From Ectobacillus sp. JY-23 (GTDB lineage: Bacteria > Bacillota > Bacilli > Bacillales > Bacillaceae_G), in contig NZ_CP095462.1 of assembly GCF_023022965.1 (NCBI RefSeq), positions 2,894,001-2,958,000 of the forward strand: a DNA stretch of 64,000 nucleotides, written 5' to 3'. The stretch's first letter is position 1, and every line of letters begins with the position of its first letter. Below, in pieces: positions 1 to 8,445 of the stretch. Position numbers and translations under genes: made by a program. Under the pieces are notes generated by a model. It ran no database searches. It saw nothing but the letters and a program-made list of their open reading frames with translations, and had not been told where the DNA came from.

Positions 1-2927
1 CGGAAATCGAAACGCCATTCCGTTCCAGTTACAGGTCGATCTGAATAATATTTGCTGTCTAACCTGGTCAATTCATTTGGTTTTGGTGCATATAAAAGGG
101 CACCTTCCCCGTTTGGAACTTCATCTGTATAAGCTTTGACCAAGTCGTATAAGTATGGTGTGTTTGCTGTTGCTTTTACATCAAGTGTTAAATGCCCAGT
201 ACGTGCAGCTTTAACTAACACAGCACCTTCAGTACCACTGATAGATGCAATTGCCAAAGGTGCTTCACCTGACGTAGTTGTATAGATTTCCGCTAACTCC
301 TGTGGTTTATCATTAACTGTAATCAATAGTTTTGCACCAGCATTTCTTGCGGCTTGCGCTCGTTGACTAGCTGTAACCTCATCACTGCGCTCTACAATGA
401 CCATTTTTCCTTGGGCGTCTAAATTATTATAATCTGAAACTGCACCTTTTCCTGCATATACCACAGGTAATGCATAATTTCCTGTTAGATTCACGCTTCC
501 CAGCTGTGGGAGAACGTCCAATTCTTTGTCTTGAAGTGTAATTGATAACATCGGCTTAATCATGCGCCAACGCATTGCGACTTCAAAGCTTCCATTTTCA
601 ACTTTATCAGCAGGCATGGCATACATTTTATCGGCTGTAATCGGTAGCTGCCACATATCTCCTGTACCTTTTCCGCCTGCTACACGTGTGTATTCAATCC
701 TCATAGAAGTAGCTTCTGCTTTCTTTGGTGTTTGAACCTGAATTTCACGTGCTGCTTGTCCATCGAGGTCTAGCTTTGCATCTTGTGTGAGTTCGAATTC
801 TGGGTCACCGACAAAAGCAACGCCCATATGATCTGTTTTCATATCTACATCCATCAATGAGGTGATAGAATAAGTACCTTTTGGTAAGCGCAGTTGTGTT
901 GAACCGGCTACGGTCACGATTTTAGGTTCTCCGGTTTCCAGGTTGTATACAAGTGTATAGGCAATGTTAGGCGAACCGTCCCGATCCAAAGCGCGTAGGT
1001 CGAGAGTATAGCGCTCTTCTTCCTTCATCATGCCCATTGCGGTATGCGCTACTGTTTTTCCATTTTGATTCGCGGATAGTTGCCCTTGATACTTGGTGCC
1101 TAGAGCACCTTTTTGTACATCCAAAGACACTGTAATAGATGCGCTTCCTTTTGCAGGTACAGTTACTTTGTTAGCTGACAGCTTCAACATACCTTCTGGT
1201 GCTGGTTGACCTTTCGCATCTGTAAATACAGGGAGCAAATCGAGAACAATTGCAGAATCACTGTCATTTTGGTAAGTCACAGTGCGTTCAATTGGTGCTG
1301 TTTCTTCATGCGGCCAATCAAAGAATCCAAAGGATAAGGAGCCAGTAGCAGAAATATCATCAAGCGCCGCAGGAATATCAAGACGACCTGTACCAATTTG
1401 ATACGGTTGTAAGCCTGGTAACTGCTTTGTCGAACTCATCAAAGCTTGTTTAATTTGTTCTCCCGTCCATTCTGGATGCTTTTGTGCGACAATGGCAGCA
1501 GCTCCTGCGACATGAGGTGTTGCCATTGAAGTTCCGTCCTTCATAGCGTAAGCACCGCTTCCTGAAGCATATTGAGAACGAGCAGCGGAAATAGCTACCC
1601 CTGGCGCTGATAAGTCTGGTTTTAGAGCAGAATCACCTAGGCGAGGACCTTGTGATGAAAATGACGCCAAGCGGTCTGTTTTTGAAACTGCGCCAATAGT
1701 CAGAGCGGCGTCTGCCGCACCAGGTGACCCGACTGACATTTCTTTTCCGTTATTGCCGGCCGCTACCACAAACAGTGTTCCTTTTTCAGCACTCAAGCGG
1801 TTTACCGCCTGTGCCATTGGATCTGTTCCGTCGCTTGCTGCTTGTGTACTAATGCTCATGTTGACGATTTTGGCTTTATCTGAGGCCCATTCCATACCAT
1901 CAATAATCCATGAGCTTAGGCCACTCCCACCGTTGCTGAGCACTTTCCCCACTAAAAGACGTGCTCCTGGTGCCACACCCTTGTTTTGTCCACCTGAAGC
2001 TGCTCCGGTTCCGAGTACAGTGGAAGCGACATGGGTACCGTGAGAGTTGTAATCCTTTACATCTTCACCAGGAACGAAGCTGACAGCTTCATCTAACTGA
2101 GGAGCAATATCCGGATGACTAGCGTCAATCCCTGTATCCAGCACAGCTACAGCTGTTCCTTTTCCGTCATAGCCTAATTGCCAGGCTTGTGGTGCGCCTA
2201 CTTGCGGCACACTTTTACTAAGAGTTGCTTCTACCTTTTCATCCAGCCAGATCTTTTCAATGCCTGCGTCAAGTTGAACAGATGTTGCTTGTTCTTTGAG
2301 TTCCTTTTCATCTAAATCAGGGGTAATCGCTTTCCAGAACTTAGAGACGTGCTTTTTATCTGCACTAACAGCAGCTCCGTGTATACTTTCTAGCACCTTT
2401 GTGCGTTTGGAGCCTTCAGGAGCGGCGGGTGTCATTGCAGCTGCAAAGGAACGCACCTTTGTTTCTTTGTACTCTACGATAACAGGAATGTCTGTTTGAC
2501 TTGTATCATCATACTGATACTCCAGCAATTTTGTAATATTGAATAAATCATAATCTAGCTGTCCTGCCGCAATGTAAGGCATTGCTTTTTCAGGAAAAAC
2601 AAAGGTTTCTTTGTCAATCGTTATAATTCGTGTCCGGTCCTCTATACCATCAGCAGGTTTTACATCAATTGTAATCTTTCCTTCTCCTACGCCTGTCACA
2701 GTTATGACATCACCTGTCAGCAAAGTAATAGTGCGGCTTTCACCATTAGCAATGGAATAAACGGGTGCTATCTGGTCAGCGTTTGTATCTTCAATATTGA
2801 GTTGTTCCTGTTGAGTGTTCGTATCTTGTACTAAAGATTGTGCCTCCGAATGGATTGTTGGAGACAGCAACATAGCAGCGGATAAAGCAATACCGACAGC
2901 CTTCGTTCTTTTTAATCTCTTTTTCAT
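1..2927 (-). CDS. Large secreted subtilisin-like serine protease (S8), C-terminus beyond window
   Basis: An open frame runs from an ATG at 2927 to the window edge, so the C-terminus is missing. The start is preceded by a strong AGGAGGGG site. The product opens with a basic, hydrophobic signal peptide (MKKRLKRTKAVGIALSAAML). The catalytic triad motifs DTGID, HGTHVAS and GTSMATPH are all present. After the catalytic domain come beta-rich C-terminal regions and a PA-like stretch (VVYAGKGAVSDYNNLDAQGK). It is expected to be an exported protease that degrades extracellular protein. It is clearly paralogous to the subtilase at 25169-28954, which lies on the other strand, and the two can be aligned over their shared length. 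Family assignment is firm; the substrate is unknown. Confidence 0.93.
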   Translation of the reverse strand, partial: MKKRLKRTKAVGIALSAAMLLSPTIHSEAQSLVQDTNTQQEQLNIEDTNADQIAPVYSIANGESRTITLLTGDVITVTGVGEGKITIDVKPADGIEDRTRIITIDKETFVFPEKAMPYIAAGQLDYDLFNITKLLEYQYDDTSQTDIPVIVEYKETKVRSFAAAMTPAAPEGSKRTKVLESIHGAAVSADKKHVSKFWKAITPDLDEKELKEQATSVQLDAGIEKIWLDEKVEATLSKSVPQVGAPQAWQLGYDGKGTAVAVLDTGIDASHPDIAPQLDEAVSFVPGEDVKDYNSHGTHVASTVLGTGAASGGQNKGVAPGARLLVGKVLSNGGSGLSSWIIDGMEWASDKAKIVNMSISTQAASDGTDPMAQAVNRLSAEKGTLFVVAAGNNGKEMSVGSPGAADAALTIGAVSKTDRLASFSSQGPRLGDSALKPDLSAPGVAISAARSQYASGSGAYAMKDGTSMATPHVAGAAAIVAQKHPEWTGEQIKQALMSSTKQLPGLQPYQIGTGRLDIPAALDDISATGSLSFGFFDWPHEETAPIERTVTYQNDSDSAIVLDLLPVFTDAKGQPAPEGMLKLSANKVTVPAKGSASITVSLDVQKGALGTKYQGQLSANQNGKTVAHTAMGMMKEEERYTLDLRALDRDGSPNIAYTLVYNLETGEPKIVTVAGSTQLRLPKGTYSITSLMDVDMKTDHMGVAFVGDPEFELTQDAKLDLDGQAAREIQVQTPKKAEATSMRIEYTRVAGGKGTGDMWQLPITADKMYAMPADKVENGSFEVAMRWRMIKPMLSITLQDKELDVLPQLGSVNLTGNYALPVVYAGKGAVSDYNNLDAQGKMVIVERSDEVTASQRAQAARNAGAKLLITVNDKPQELAEIYTTTSGEAPLAIASISGTEGAVLVKAARTGHLTLDVKATANTPYLYDLVKAYTDEVPNGEGALLYAPKPNELTRLDSKYYSDRPVTGTEWRFDF

Positions 2928-3315
2928 ACCTTCCCCTCCTACCCTGTGTCTGTTTTTAGAGGTTACTCATATTAGCTTTTCATAGTTTCATATAGTTGCA
3001 TGGAAAAGATGTAATGCTACAATCTCTAACGCTCCTTATGAAATATGCTTTTACCTTTATAGGTAACTATTCTAATTATTTATAAAAATCAGACTAATTC
3101 AATTGTTATTTATTTTTTAGAATGTGGGTTATTTTTCATCGGATTTCAACCAAATTATATTTGTTTCGACAAAGAATTAGGAAGAACAGTGTTTCTACAG
3201 GACTAAATTAGTCCAAGTCTTTTTCGGCTGAATAATGAAAGTTTCCCTTGTTTTCGAGCAAAATATGATACAGTATTAATTTAGAGCAAGTTTTATATTT
3301 CAGGAGGTTTCAGCA
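2928..3315. other. Intergenic region between divergent genes
   Basis: AT-rich spacer of about 390 bp that must carry the promoters of the protease (leftward) and the DUF1456 gene (rightward). No convincing RNA structure or small ORF was seen. A loose TTGTTT/CAGTAT pair near 3250-3285 could drive the rightward gene. Confidence 0.5.
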
Positions 3316-3822
3316 ATGAGCATGACTAACAACGATATATTAATTCGTTTACGATATGCCTTAGATATCAAGGACAAGGATATGATAGAAATATTTAAGC
3401 TTGGGGGCGTATCTGTAACAAGAGAAGAGCTACCAAAAATTCTTACAAAGGTAAAAGATGATTATTATGATGAAATTGAGAACGATGAAGACATCATTAA
3501 GTGTAACGATAAGATGCTAGAGTCCTTTTTAAATGGTTTCATTACCTTTAAAAGAGGTAAACAAGATCTGAAGCCCGGACAACCTGCACCGCAGCCTGAA
3601 AAGGAAAGTGTGAATAATATGCTGCTAAAAAAGGTGAAGATTGCGTTGTCTCTGACGACTGAGGATATGCTGGATATATGGGACAGTGTCGGCATCACGG
3701 TGTCGAAGGGAGAGCTAGGTGCATTGCTACGCAAGAAAGGGCATAAAAACTATAAAGAGTGCGGCGATAAATTCGCGCGCAATTTCTTAAAGGGACTAGC
3801 AGTCAAATATAGAGGTGTATGA
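3316..3822 (+). CDS. DUF1456 (YehS-like) protein
   Basis: 168 residues made of two similar halves, each containing a short helical block: NNDILIRLRYALDIKDKDM near the N-terminus and NNMLLKKVKIALSLTTEDM near residue 95. This duplicated architecture is typical of DUF1456/YehS proteins, whose function is not established. AGGAGG lies 8 bases before the ATG. A linker rich in Pro and Gln (PGQPAPQPEKE) separates the halves. A likely cytosolic protein with no signal peptide. The metallopeptidase gene begins about 40 bp downstream, so the two may be cotranscribed. Confidence 0.85.
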   Translation: MSMTNNDILIRLRYALDIKDKDMIEIFKLGGVSVTREELPKILTKVKDDYYDEIENDEDIIKCNDKMLESFLNGFITFKRGKQDLKPGQPAPQPEKESVNNMLLKKVKIALSLTTEDMLDIWDSVGITVSKGELGALLRKKGHKNYKECGDKFARNFLKGLAVKYRGV

Positions 3823-3862
3823 TGAGAGCAGGCATCCCTGCTCTTATTTTGTGAGGTGAATC

Positions 3863-4570
3863 ATGATACATACTTATCAAGGAGAGACCATTGATTTTAC
3901 CGTACAATACAAAAAACGCAAGTCAATCGGTGTATATGTTGACGTGTTCGGTCATATTGAGGTACGTGCGCCAAAAGGAATACGACAGGAAGCAATTCTA
4001 CATGTAATTGAAGAAAAGTGGGAGTGGATCAAACAAACCTCACAGGAGATGAAAAACCGGCTGGAGGGACCACAGGAAAAAACGTACGAGTATGGGGAAA
4101 AGTTTCTCTATTTAGGTCAAGCGTATCCTATTCAGATTTCTCAAGAAAGCAGTATTGAACAAGACCATGTAGTGTTTAAAAATCAAGTGCTACATATTTA
4201 CGTAAAGCAGGCTGCCGAGGAGCGGATTAAGCAGGCGTTGAAACGATTTTATTATCAGCAATGTAAAGCGTTAGTGACAAAAAGTGTTCAGAATCATCAA
4301 AGACACTTTAAAACCAAACCCCGCTCTATTCGAATTTCTGATGATAAAACCACATGGGGCACATGTGATGCTAGATTACAGCTCACCTTTAACTGGCGGC
4401 TAGCAATGGCACCTCCTCGGGTCATTGATTATGTAGTTGTGCACGAAATGTGTCATATGGTTCATCTCAATCATGACCGCTCCTTTTGGCGCCTTGTTGG
4501 AAGTATTATGCCAGAATATAAAGAGATGGAAAAGTGGCTGGCATTATCAAGCTGGAAGATGACAGTATAG
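3863..4570 (+). CDS. YgjP-family zinc metallopeptidase (WLM/M48-like)
   Basis: 235 residues. The C-terminal part carries the zinc motif HEMCH (about residues 194-198), with a further His at 204 in LNHDRSFW, the arrangement expected for YgjP/DUF45 gluzincin-like proteins. Upstream is the family signature TTWGTCDARLQLTFNWRL. A GAGGTG ribosome site precedes the ATG. No signal peptide, so a cytoplasmic enzyme is likely; substrates of the family are poorly known. Confidence is high for the family and low for any physiological role. Confidence 0.9.
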   Translation: MIHTYQGETIDFTVQYKKRKSIGVYVDVFGHIEVRAPKGIRQEAILHVIEEKWEWIKQTSQEMKNRLEGPQEKTYEYGEKFLYLGQAYPIQISQESSIEQDHVVFKNQVLHIYVKQAAEERIKQALKRFYYQQCKALVTKSVQNHQRHFKTKPRSIRISDDKTTWGTCDARLQLTFNWRLAMAPPRVIDYVVVHEMCHMVHLNHDRSFWRLVGSIMPEYKEMEKWLALSSWKMTV

Positions 4571-4624
4571 TTCCCTGTTAGACGTAGCATTCATGTTATT
4601 ATGAATTCATCTAAAGTAGGCGAA

Positions 4625-4667
4625 AACCCCCACCTCTAAGCGTAGCGAAGGTGGCGGGTAGTTCACC
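4625..4667 (+). mobile_element. Orphan right end of an IS605-family element
   Basis: A stem-loop block, ACCCCCACCTC..GAAGGTGGCGGGTAGTTCA, matches in layout the right end of the complete element at about 7245-7294 (CCCCCAC...GTGGTGGGTAGTTCA). No transposase gene adjoins it, so it is a solo remnant. It sits exactly at the truncated 5' side of a glutathione peroxidase fragment. Confidence 0.7.
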
Positions 4668-4835
4668 ATGTCTTATCCTGTTTCAAAACTCTTAGTTTCT
4701 ATCATCAATGAAAAGGTTCCACACTATATGTATGGCAATTCAATCAAGTGGAACTTTACTAAATTTCTTTTAGATCGAAACGGTAATGTACTACATCGTT
4801 TTGAAGCAACGACAGGTATTGAAGCTTTGTTATAA
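4668..4835 (+). pseudogene. Glutathione peroxidase, C-terminal fragment only
   Basis: A 55-residue frame encodes [20 protein letters not shown] followed by a short tail. This resembles the conserved C-terminal end of bacterial glutathione peroxidases ([16 protein letters not shown]). The catalytic selenocysteine/cysteine and most of the thioredoxin-like fold are missing. The fragment begins directly at an orphan IS605-type right end, so loss of the 5' part probably accompanied insertion or excision of the element. An ATG at the junction keeps a short frame open, but no good ribosome site precedes it. Not expected to be a working peroxidase. Confidence 0.75.
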
Positions 4836-4849
4836 GCATACATGAAGCA

Positions 4850-4887
4850 AAGGCAGTTACTAGGAACCTAGTAACTGCCTTTTTATT
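4850..4887 (+). terminator. Intrinsic terminator
   Basis: Near-perfect stem AGGCAGTTACTAGG / CCTAGTAACTGCCT followed by TTTTTATT. It probably belonged to the truncated glutathione peroxidase gene. Confidence 0.85.
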
Positions 4888-4928
4888 AGTCTTTGCTTGT
4901 TGTTATTTGTAACGTCTATATGCTGCTA

Positions 4929-5558
4929 TTAGCGAAATTGCTGTCTGCGCATCCACTGTGTGGCTGCCCACTTATCACCAACGATGACCGGTGCGCCGCC
5001 ATGTAAGGTTAATTCGTTTAGAGCTTGATCTTCATAGAAGTATTCAAAATAAACAGCCATTCCTTTTTGCGGAGATACTGAAAGTTTAAGGTGAGGGAAG
5101 TATGTTTCACCACCGCTTTCTACATCATTCAAATACATCACAAGTGTACTAATTCTTGGATTCTTTGCTGATGCAAAGAAATCAAAGTGCGCTTTGTATT
5201 CTTGTCCGACTTTATAATTTAGGATTTGAAGTCCTTCTCCATGCTCAACGGGAACGCCCATAATTTGCGAGATTCTTTTTTCCACTCTATGAATGACATC
5301 GCTTTCATCTTCAGGTAAAAATGTACTGCTACTAGTTCTTAAGTCGTTAACTTCACGTACAGATCCAATTTTAGAGCGCTCCATCTTGTCTTTTGACAGT
5401 TGAATCAGTTCATCACATTCTTCATCGCTTAATACATTTCCTAACACAACAACGAGCGGCTCTTCTAATTTGGCAATAATGTTAATTTCTCTATCATCGG
5501 TATATAGTTTATTTCCAACATGATTAAAAATAGTGTTTTCTTTTAACTGTGTTGTCAA
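4929..5558 (-). CDS. Prolyl 4-hydroxylase, 2OG-Fe(II) dioxygenase
   Basis: 209 residues. The iron ligands H124 and D126 (AHFDFF) and H186 (TLHGGAP), and the 2-oxoglutarate-binding K196 (DKWAATQW), are all in place. The sequence follows the Bacillus anthracis collagen-type prolyl 4-hydroxylase closely (NVLSDEECDELI, STLVMYLNDVESGGETYFP, KGMAVYFEYFY). It hydroxylates prolyl residues in peptides using O2 and 2-oxoglutarate; bacterial targets are little known. The start appears to be TTG: a stop lies immediately upstream in frame, and an AGAGG site precedes it at suitable spacing. Monocistronic. Confidence 0.93.
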   Translation of the reverse strand: MTTQLKENTIFNHVGNKLYTDDREINIIAKLEEPLVVVLGNVLSDEECDELIQLSKDKMERSKIGSVREVNDLRTSSSTFLPEDESDVIHRVEKRISQIMGVPVEHGEGLQILNYKVGQEYKAHFDFFASAKNPRISTLVMYLNDVESGGETYFPHLKLSVSPQKGMAVYFEYFYEDQALNELTLHGGAPVIVGDKWAATQWMRRQQFR

Positions 5559-5854
5559 TGTTCATCAGCCTCTTTTTATTTTAAAATTTCAGAAAATAAA
5601 AGATGTAATTTGATAGAAAGAGCATACGAAGCTTTTATTAAGAGATATATAGCAACAACCTCCATAAGTGAAATGTAAAATGCTTGAGAACCATATATAG
5701 ATAAAATTTTAAAGTATATTGTTGAATTTCGCCATAAATTTACTAGCTTTTATGCTGCTTTTTATCATTTTCCGACAGAAGACTCCCACCTCAAGGAACG
5801 TGAAGGGCGACAGGCAAGTGAGTAGGCGGGAGATGAATGTCGGTAGGCTTCAGC

Positions 5855-5992
5855 CTAAGCTTGTTTTTTGAGATATTCATCAATTAACTTTTCAATAATC
5901 TTACTTGCGTCTGTTCCTTCTTTGACGGCTTGGATTTTAAGTTGCTGAATAATGGTTTCGTCTAACGTAGTAGTGAATTTTTTTCTAGCCAT
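5855..5992 (-). CDS. Small ribbon-helix-helix protein of the IS element
   Basis: 45 residues: MARKKFTTTLDETIIQQLKI then QAVKEGTDASKIIEKLIDEY. A beta strand followed by two helices is the Arc/CopG ribbon-helix-helix pattern. It lies divergent to TnpB, 65 bp away, inside the left end of the element. Reading back from its ATG at 5992, an AGGAGAATGG sequence serves as ribosome site. It probably represses the element's promoters in the shared gap (inference). It was too short for routine ORF calling, but the frame and composition are convincing. Confidence 0.75.
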   Translation of the reverse strand: MARKKFTTTLDETIIQQLKIQAVKEGTDASKIIEKLIDEYLKKQA

Positions 5993-6057
5993 TTAACCAT
6001 TCTCCTTGTGTATATACGTGTTTACGTATATGATAACATATAAGGAGGTGATAATCA

Positions 6058-7212
6058 ATGCTAGTAAATAAAGCTTATAAATTTCGCTTATATCCAAACA
6101 AAAAACAAGAAGTGCTAATCAATAAAACAATTGGCTGTTCTCGATTTGTATTTAATCATTTCCTTTCTAAATGGAACAATGCATACAAGGAAACAGGAAA
6201 GGGCTTAGCATATGGAATATGTTCCGCTGAACTCCCAAAGCTTAAGAAAGAATTTGTTTGGTTAAAAGAAGTTGATAGTATCGCCGTTCAATCCTCTGTA
6301 AGAAATCTTGCAGATGCGTTTGACCGCTTTTTCAAGAAGCAAAATGATGCACCCCGCTTCAAGTCTAAAAAGAACAAAGTACAGTCCTATACAACGAAGC
6401 ACACGAATGGGAATATTGCCATTGTAGGAAATGAAATAAAACTTCCAAAGCTTGGTCTTGTTCGTTTTGCAAAAAGTCGTGAAGTGCATGGTCGAATCCT
6501 AAGTGCTACTGTTAGAAGGAATCCAAGTGGTAAATATTTTGTATCCATTCTAGTTGAAACAGAAGTTGAAAAGTTACCTAAAACGGATTTCACTATTGGC
6601 GTAGATTTAGGATTAAAGAGCTTTGCTATCCTCTCAAATGGCGAAGTATTTGAAAATCCTAAATTCTTCCGTTCGTTGGAAAAGAAGTTGGCTGATGCGC
6701 AACGTGTCTTGTCTAGGCGACAACAACTAGCTATGAAACGAAAATGTAAATTAGAAGAAGCAAAGAACTATCAAAAACAGAAAAAGAAAGTGGCTCGCAT
6801 ACATGAAAAGATAGTAAATGCCAGAACAGACTACTTGCAGAAAATCTCAACTCATATCATCAAAAACCACGATGTTGTAGGAATTGAGGACTTGCAAGTG
6901 TCTAACATGGTCAAGAACCGTAAATTGGCGAAATCAATTACTGAGGTGTCATGGTCGCAATTCAGAGAGATGCTCGAATACAAAGCAAAATGGTATGGCA
7001 AACAAGTCATTGCTGTGTCTAAAACATTTGCTTCCAGTCAGCTTTGTTCTTGTTGTGGTTATCAAAACAAAGACGTTAAGAATCTAAACCTTCGTGAATG
7101 GAATTGCCCTTCTTGTGGTACACATCACGACAGAGATATTAACGCAGGACAAAATCTTAAAAATGAAGCTATAAGACTTCTAACCGCAGGAACTGCGGGG
7201 TTAGCCTACTAA
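6058..7212 (+). CDS. tnpB: TnpB RNA-guided endonuclease of IS605 family
   Basis: 384 residues. The N-terminal helix-turn-helix domain starts [11 protein letters not shown]. The split RuvC active site is intact: D183 (GVDLGLKS), E277 (VGIEDLQ) and D360 ([11 protein letters not shown]). A four-cysteine zinc finger is present at C330/C333 and C350/C353. Strong AAGGAGG site before the ATG. TnpB proteins cut DNA guided by an RNA from the element's right end, helping the element persist; activity in this copy is inferred from the complete active site. Length is normal for the family. No adjacent TnpA gene. Confidence 0.95.
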   Translation: MLVNKAYKFRLYPNKKQEVLINKTIGCSRFVFNHFLSKWNNAYKETGKGLAYGICSAELPKLKKEFVWLKEVDSIAVQSSVRNLADAFDRFFKKQNDAPRFKSKKNKVQSYTTKHTNGNIAIVGNEIKLPKLGLVRFAKSREVHGRILSATVRRNPSGKYFVSILVETEVEKLPKTDFTIGVDLGLKSFAILSNGEVFENPKFFRSLEKKLADAQRVLSRRQQLAMKRKCKLEEAKNYQKQKKKVARIHEKIVNARTDYLQKISTHIIKNHDVVGIEDLQVSNMVKNRKLAKSITEVSWSQFREMLEYKAKWYGKQVIAVSKTFASSQLCSCCGYQNKDVKNLNLREWNCPSCGTHHDRDINAGQNLKNEAIRLLTAGTAGLAY

Positions 7213-7294
7213 GATAACCAAAGGCTACTTTGGTGTTCGTAGGAATCCCCCACTTCAAACAGTCCGCAAGGACGTTAAGTGGTGGGTAGTTCAA
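7150..7294 (+). ncRNA. Predicted omega RNA of TnpB
   Basis: In IS605 elements the guide RNA scaffold overlaps the end of tnpB and runs to the right end, with the guide taken from flanking DNA. Here the tnpB 3' end and following bases hold several hairpins (ACCGCAGGAACTGCGGGGTT, ACCAAAGGCTACTTTGGT, and the right-end stem). The guide would start near 7295. Position is by analogy; the 5' limit is uncertain. Confidence 0.45.
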
Positions 7295-7358
7295 TATGTT
7301 TAGTCTTGTGCAAGGGCTGCATGCAAATAAGTGATGGATGAAAGGGAGAAAAAGGGAT

Positions 7359-8345
7359 ATGGTGAGATTCGGTGTAATTGGAACAAATGTAATTACAGAG
7401 AGATTTATAGAAGAGTCGAGGTACGTGGAAGATTTTATAGTAACCGCCGTTTATTCTCGAACGAGCGAACGTGCAAAAGAATTTGCGGAAAAATACGGTG
7501 TGGAAACAACCTTTACGGATTTAGAAAGCATGGCAACAAGTGAAGAAATCGATGCGATATATATTGCTAGTCCTAATTCATTTCATGCTGAACAGGCGCT
7601 CATCTTCATGAACCATGGCAAGCATGTGTTATGTGAGAAGCCGATTGCTTCCAATGCTGATGAGCTCACAAAGATGATTCAAGCGGCTAAGGATAATCAG
7701 GTATTGTTGATGGAGGCATTAAAGTCTACGTTATTACCTAATTTTCAAACCGTTCAAGAACATCTTCATAAGATTGGAACAGTGCGCAGGTATGTAGCAA
7801 GTTACTGTAAATATTCTTCTCGTTATGATGCCTACAAAAAAGGCACAATTCTTAATGCGTTCAATCCTATCTTTTCAAATGGTGCGCTGATGGATATTGG
7901 CGTGTATTGTATTTATCCGCTTGTAGTACTGTTTGGAAAGCCTTTACGGGTACAGGGGAATGGATTGCTGCTTGAATCAGGCATTGATGGGGAAGGCAGT
8001 ATTTTGCTTCAATATGAAGATAAAGAGGCGGTTATCATGTATTCAAAAATAACCGATTCTCATGCCCCTTCAGAAATACAAGGAGAAAAGGGGAGCATTA
8101 TTATTGATAAGATTCATACACCTGAAAAGGTAGAGATCCATTATCGAAGCGGCTCTGTCGAGGATATTACACAATATCAAGTTTGTCACACGATGTCTTA
8201 CGAGACACAAGAATTTATCAATCTTATCAAAAGCGGTAAGCTAGAATCTACGACAAACTCATATGCACATTCATTAGCTGTAATGGAGATTATGGATGAA
8301 GTGCGAAAACAGGTAGGAATCGTATTTCCAAGTGATAAAAAGTAG
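7359..8345 (+). CDS. Gfo/Idh/MocA family NAD(P)-dependent oxidoreductase
   Basis: About 328 residues from the ATG at 7359, which has GGGAG about 10 bases upstream and gives the typical N-terminus MVRFGVIGTNVITERFI. The Rossmann fold is followed by the family signature IASPNSFHAEQALIFMNHGK and CEKPIASN (the substrate-site Lys in EKP). The C-terminal alpha/beta domain follows. It probably oxidises or reduces a sugar, cyclitol or dihydrodiol; the sequence does not give the substrate. An in-frame ATG at 7338 is possible but worse placed. It lies just after the IS element right end, so its native promoter may have been altered. Confidence 0.9.
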   Translation: MVRFGVIGTNVITERFIEESRYVEDFIVTAVYSRTSERAKEFAEKYGVETTFTDLESMATSEEIDAIYIASPNSFHAEQALIFMNHGKHVLCEKPIASNADELTKMIQAAKDNQVLLMEALKSTLLPNFQTVQEHLHKIGTVRRYVASYCKYSSRYDAYKKGTILNAFNPIFSNGALMDIGVYCIYPLVVLFGKPLRVQGNGLLLESGIDGEGSILLQYEDKEAVIMYSKITDSHAPSEIQGEKGSIIIDKIHTPEKVEIHYRSGSVEDITQYQVCHTMSYETQEFINLIKSGKLESTTNSYAHSLAVMEIMDEVRKQVGIVFPSDKK

Positions 8346-8385
8346 CTAGTTTGCTAAAAAGTATGACAACAAAAAGATACATAGA

Positions 8386-8432
8386 AAAGGACCTGCTTTG
8401 GCAGCTATTGTAAAAACAGGTCTTTTTCTTTA
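8386..8432. terminator. Intrinsic terminator between convergent genes
   Basis: AAAAGGACCTG and CAGGTCTTTTT form a stem with a long loop, flanked by A- and T-runs, so it can serve the oxidoreductase gene (rightward) and the protease gene (leftward). Confidence 0.7.
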
Positions 8433-8445
8433 TACATAATGAAAG

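Larger units (their letters stand above)
5776..7294 (+). mobile_element. IS605-family (TnpB-only, IS1341-like) insertion element
   Basis: The element contains a TnpB gene and a small opposite-strand ribbon-helix-helix gene, but no TnpA (Y1 transposase). The left end holds an imperfect hairpin (CTCCCACCTC / GAGTAGGCGGGAG, about 5782-5833). The right end holds CCCCCACTTC / GTTAAGTGGTGGG (about 7245-7287). There are no long terminal inverted repeats and no target duplication, as expected for this family. Boundaries are approximate. Without its own TnpA it would need one in trans to move. Confidence 0.85.
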
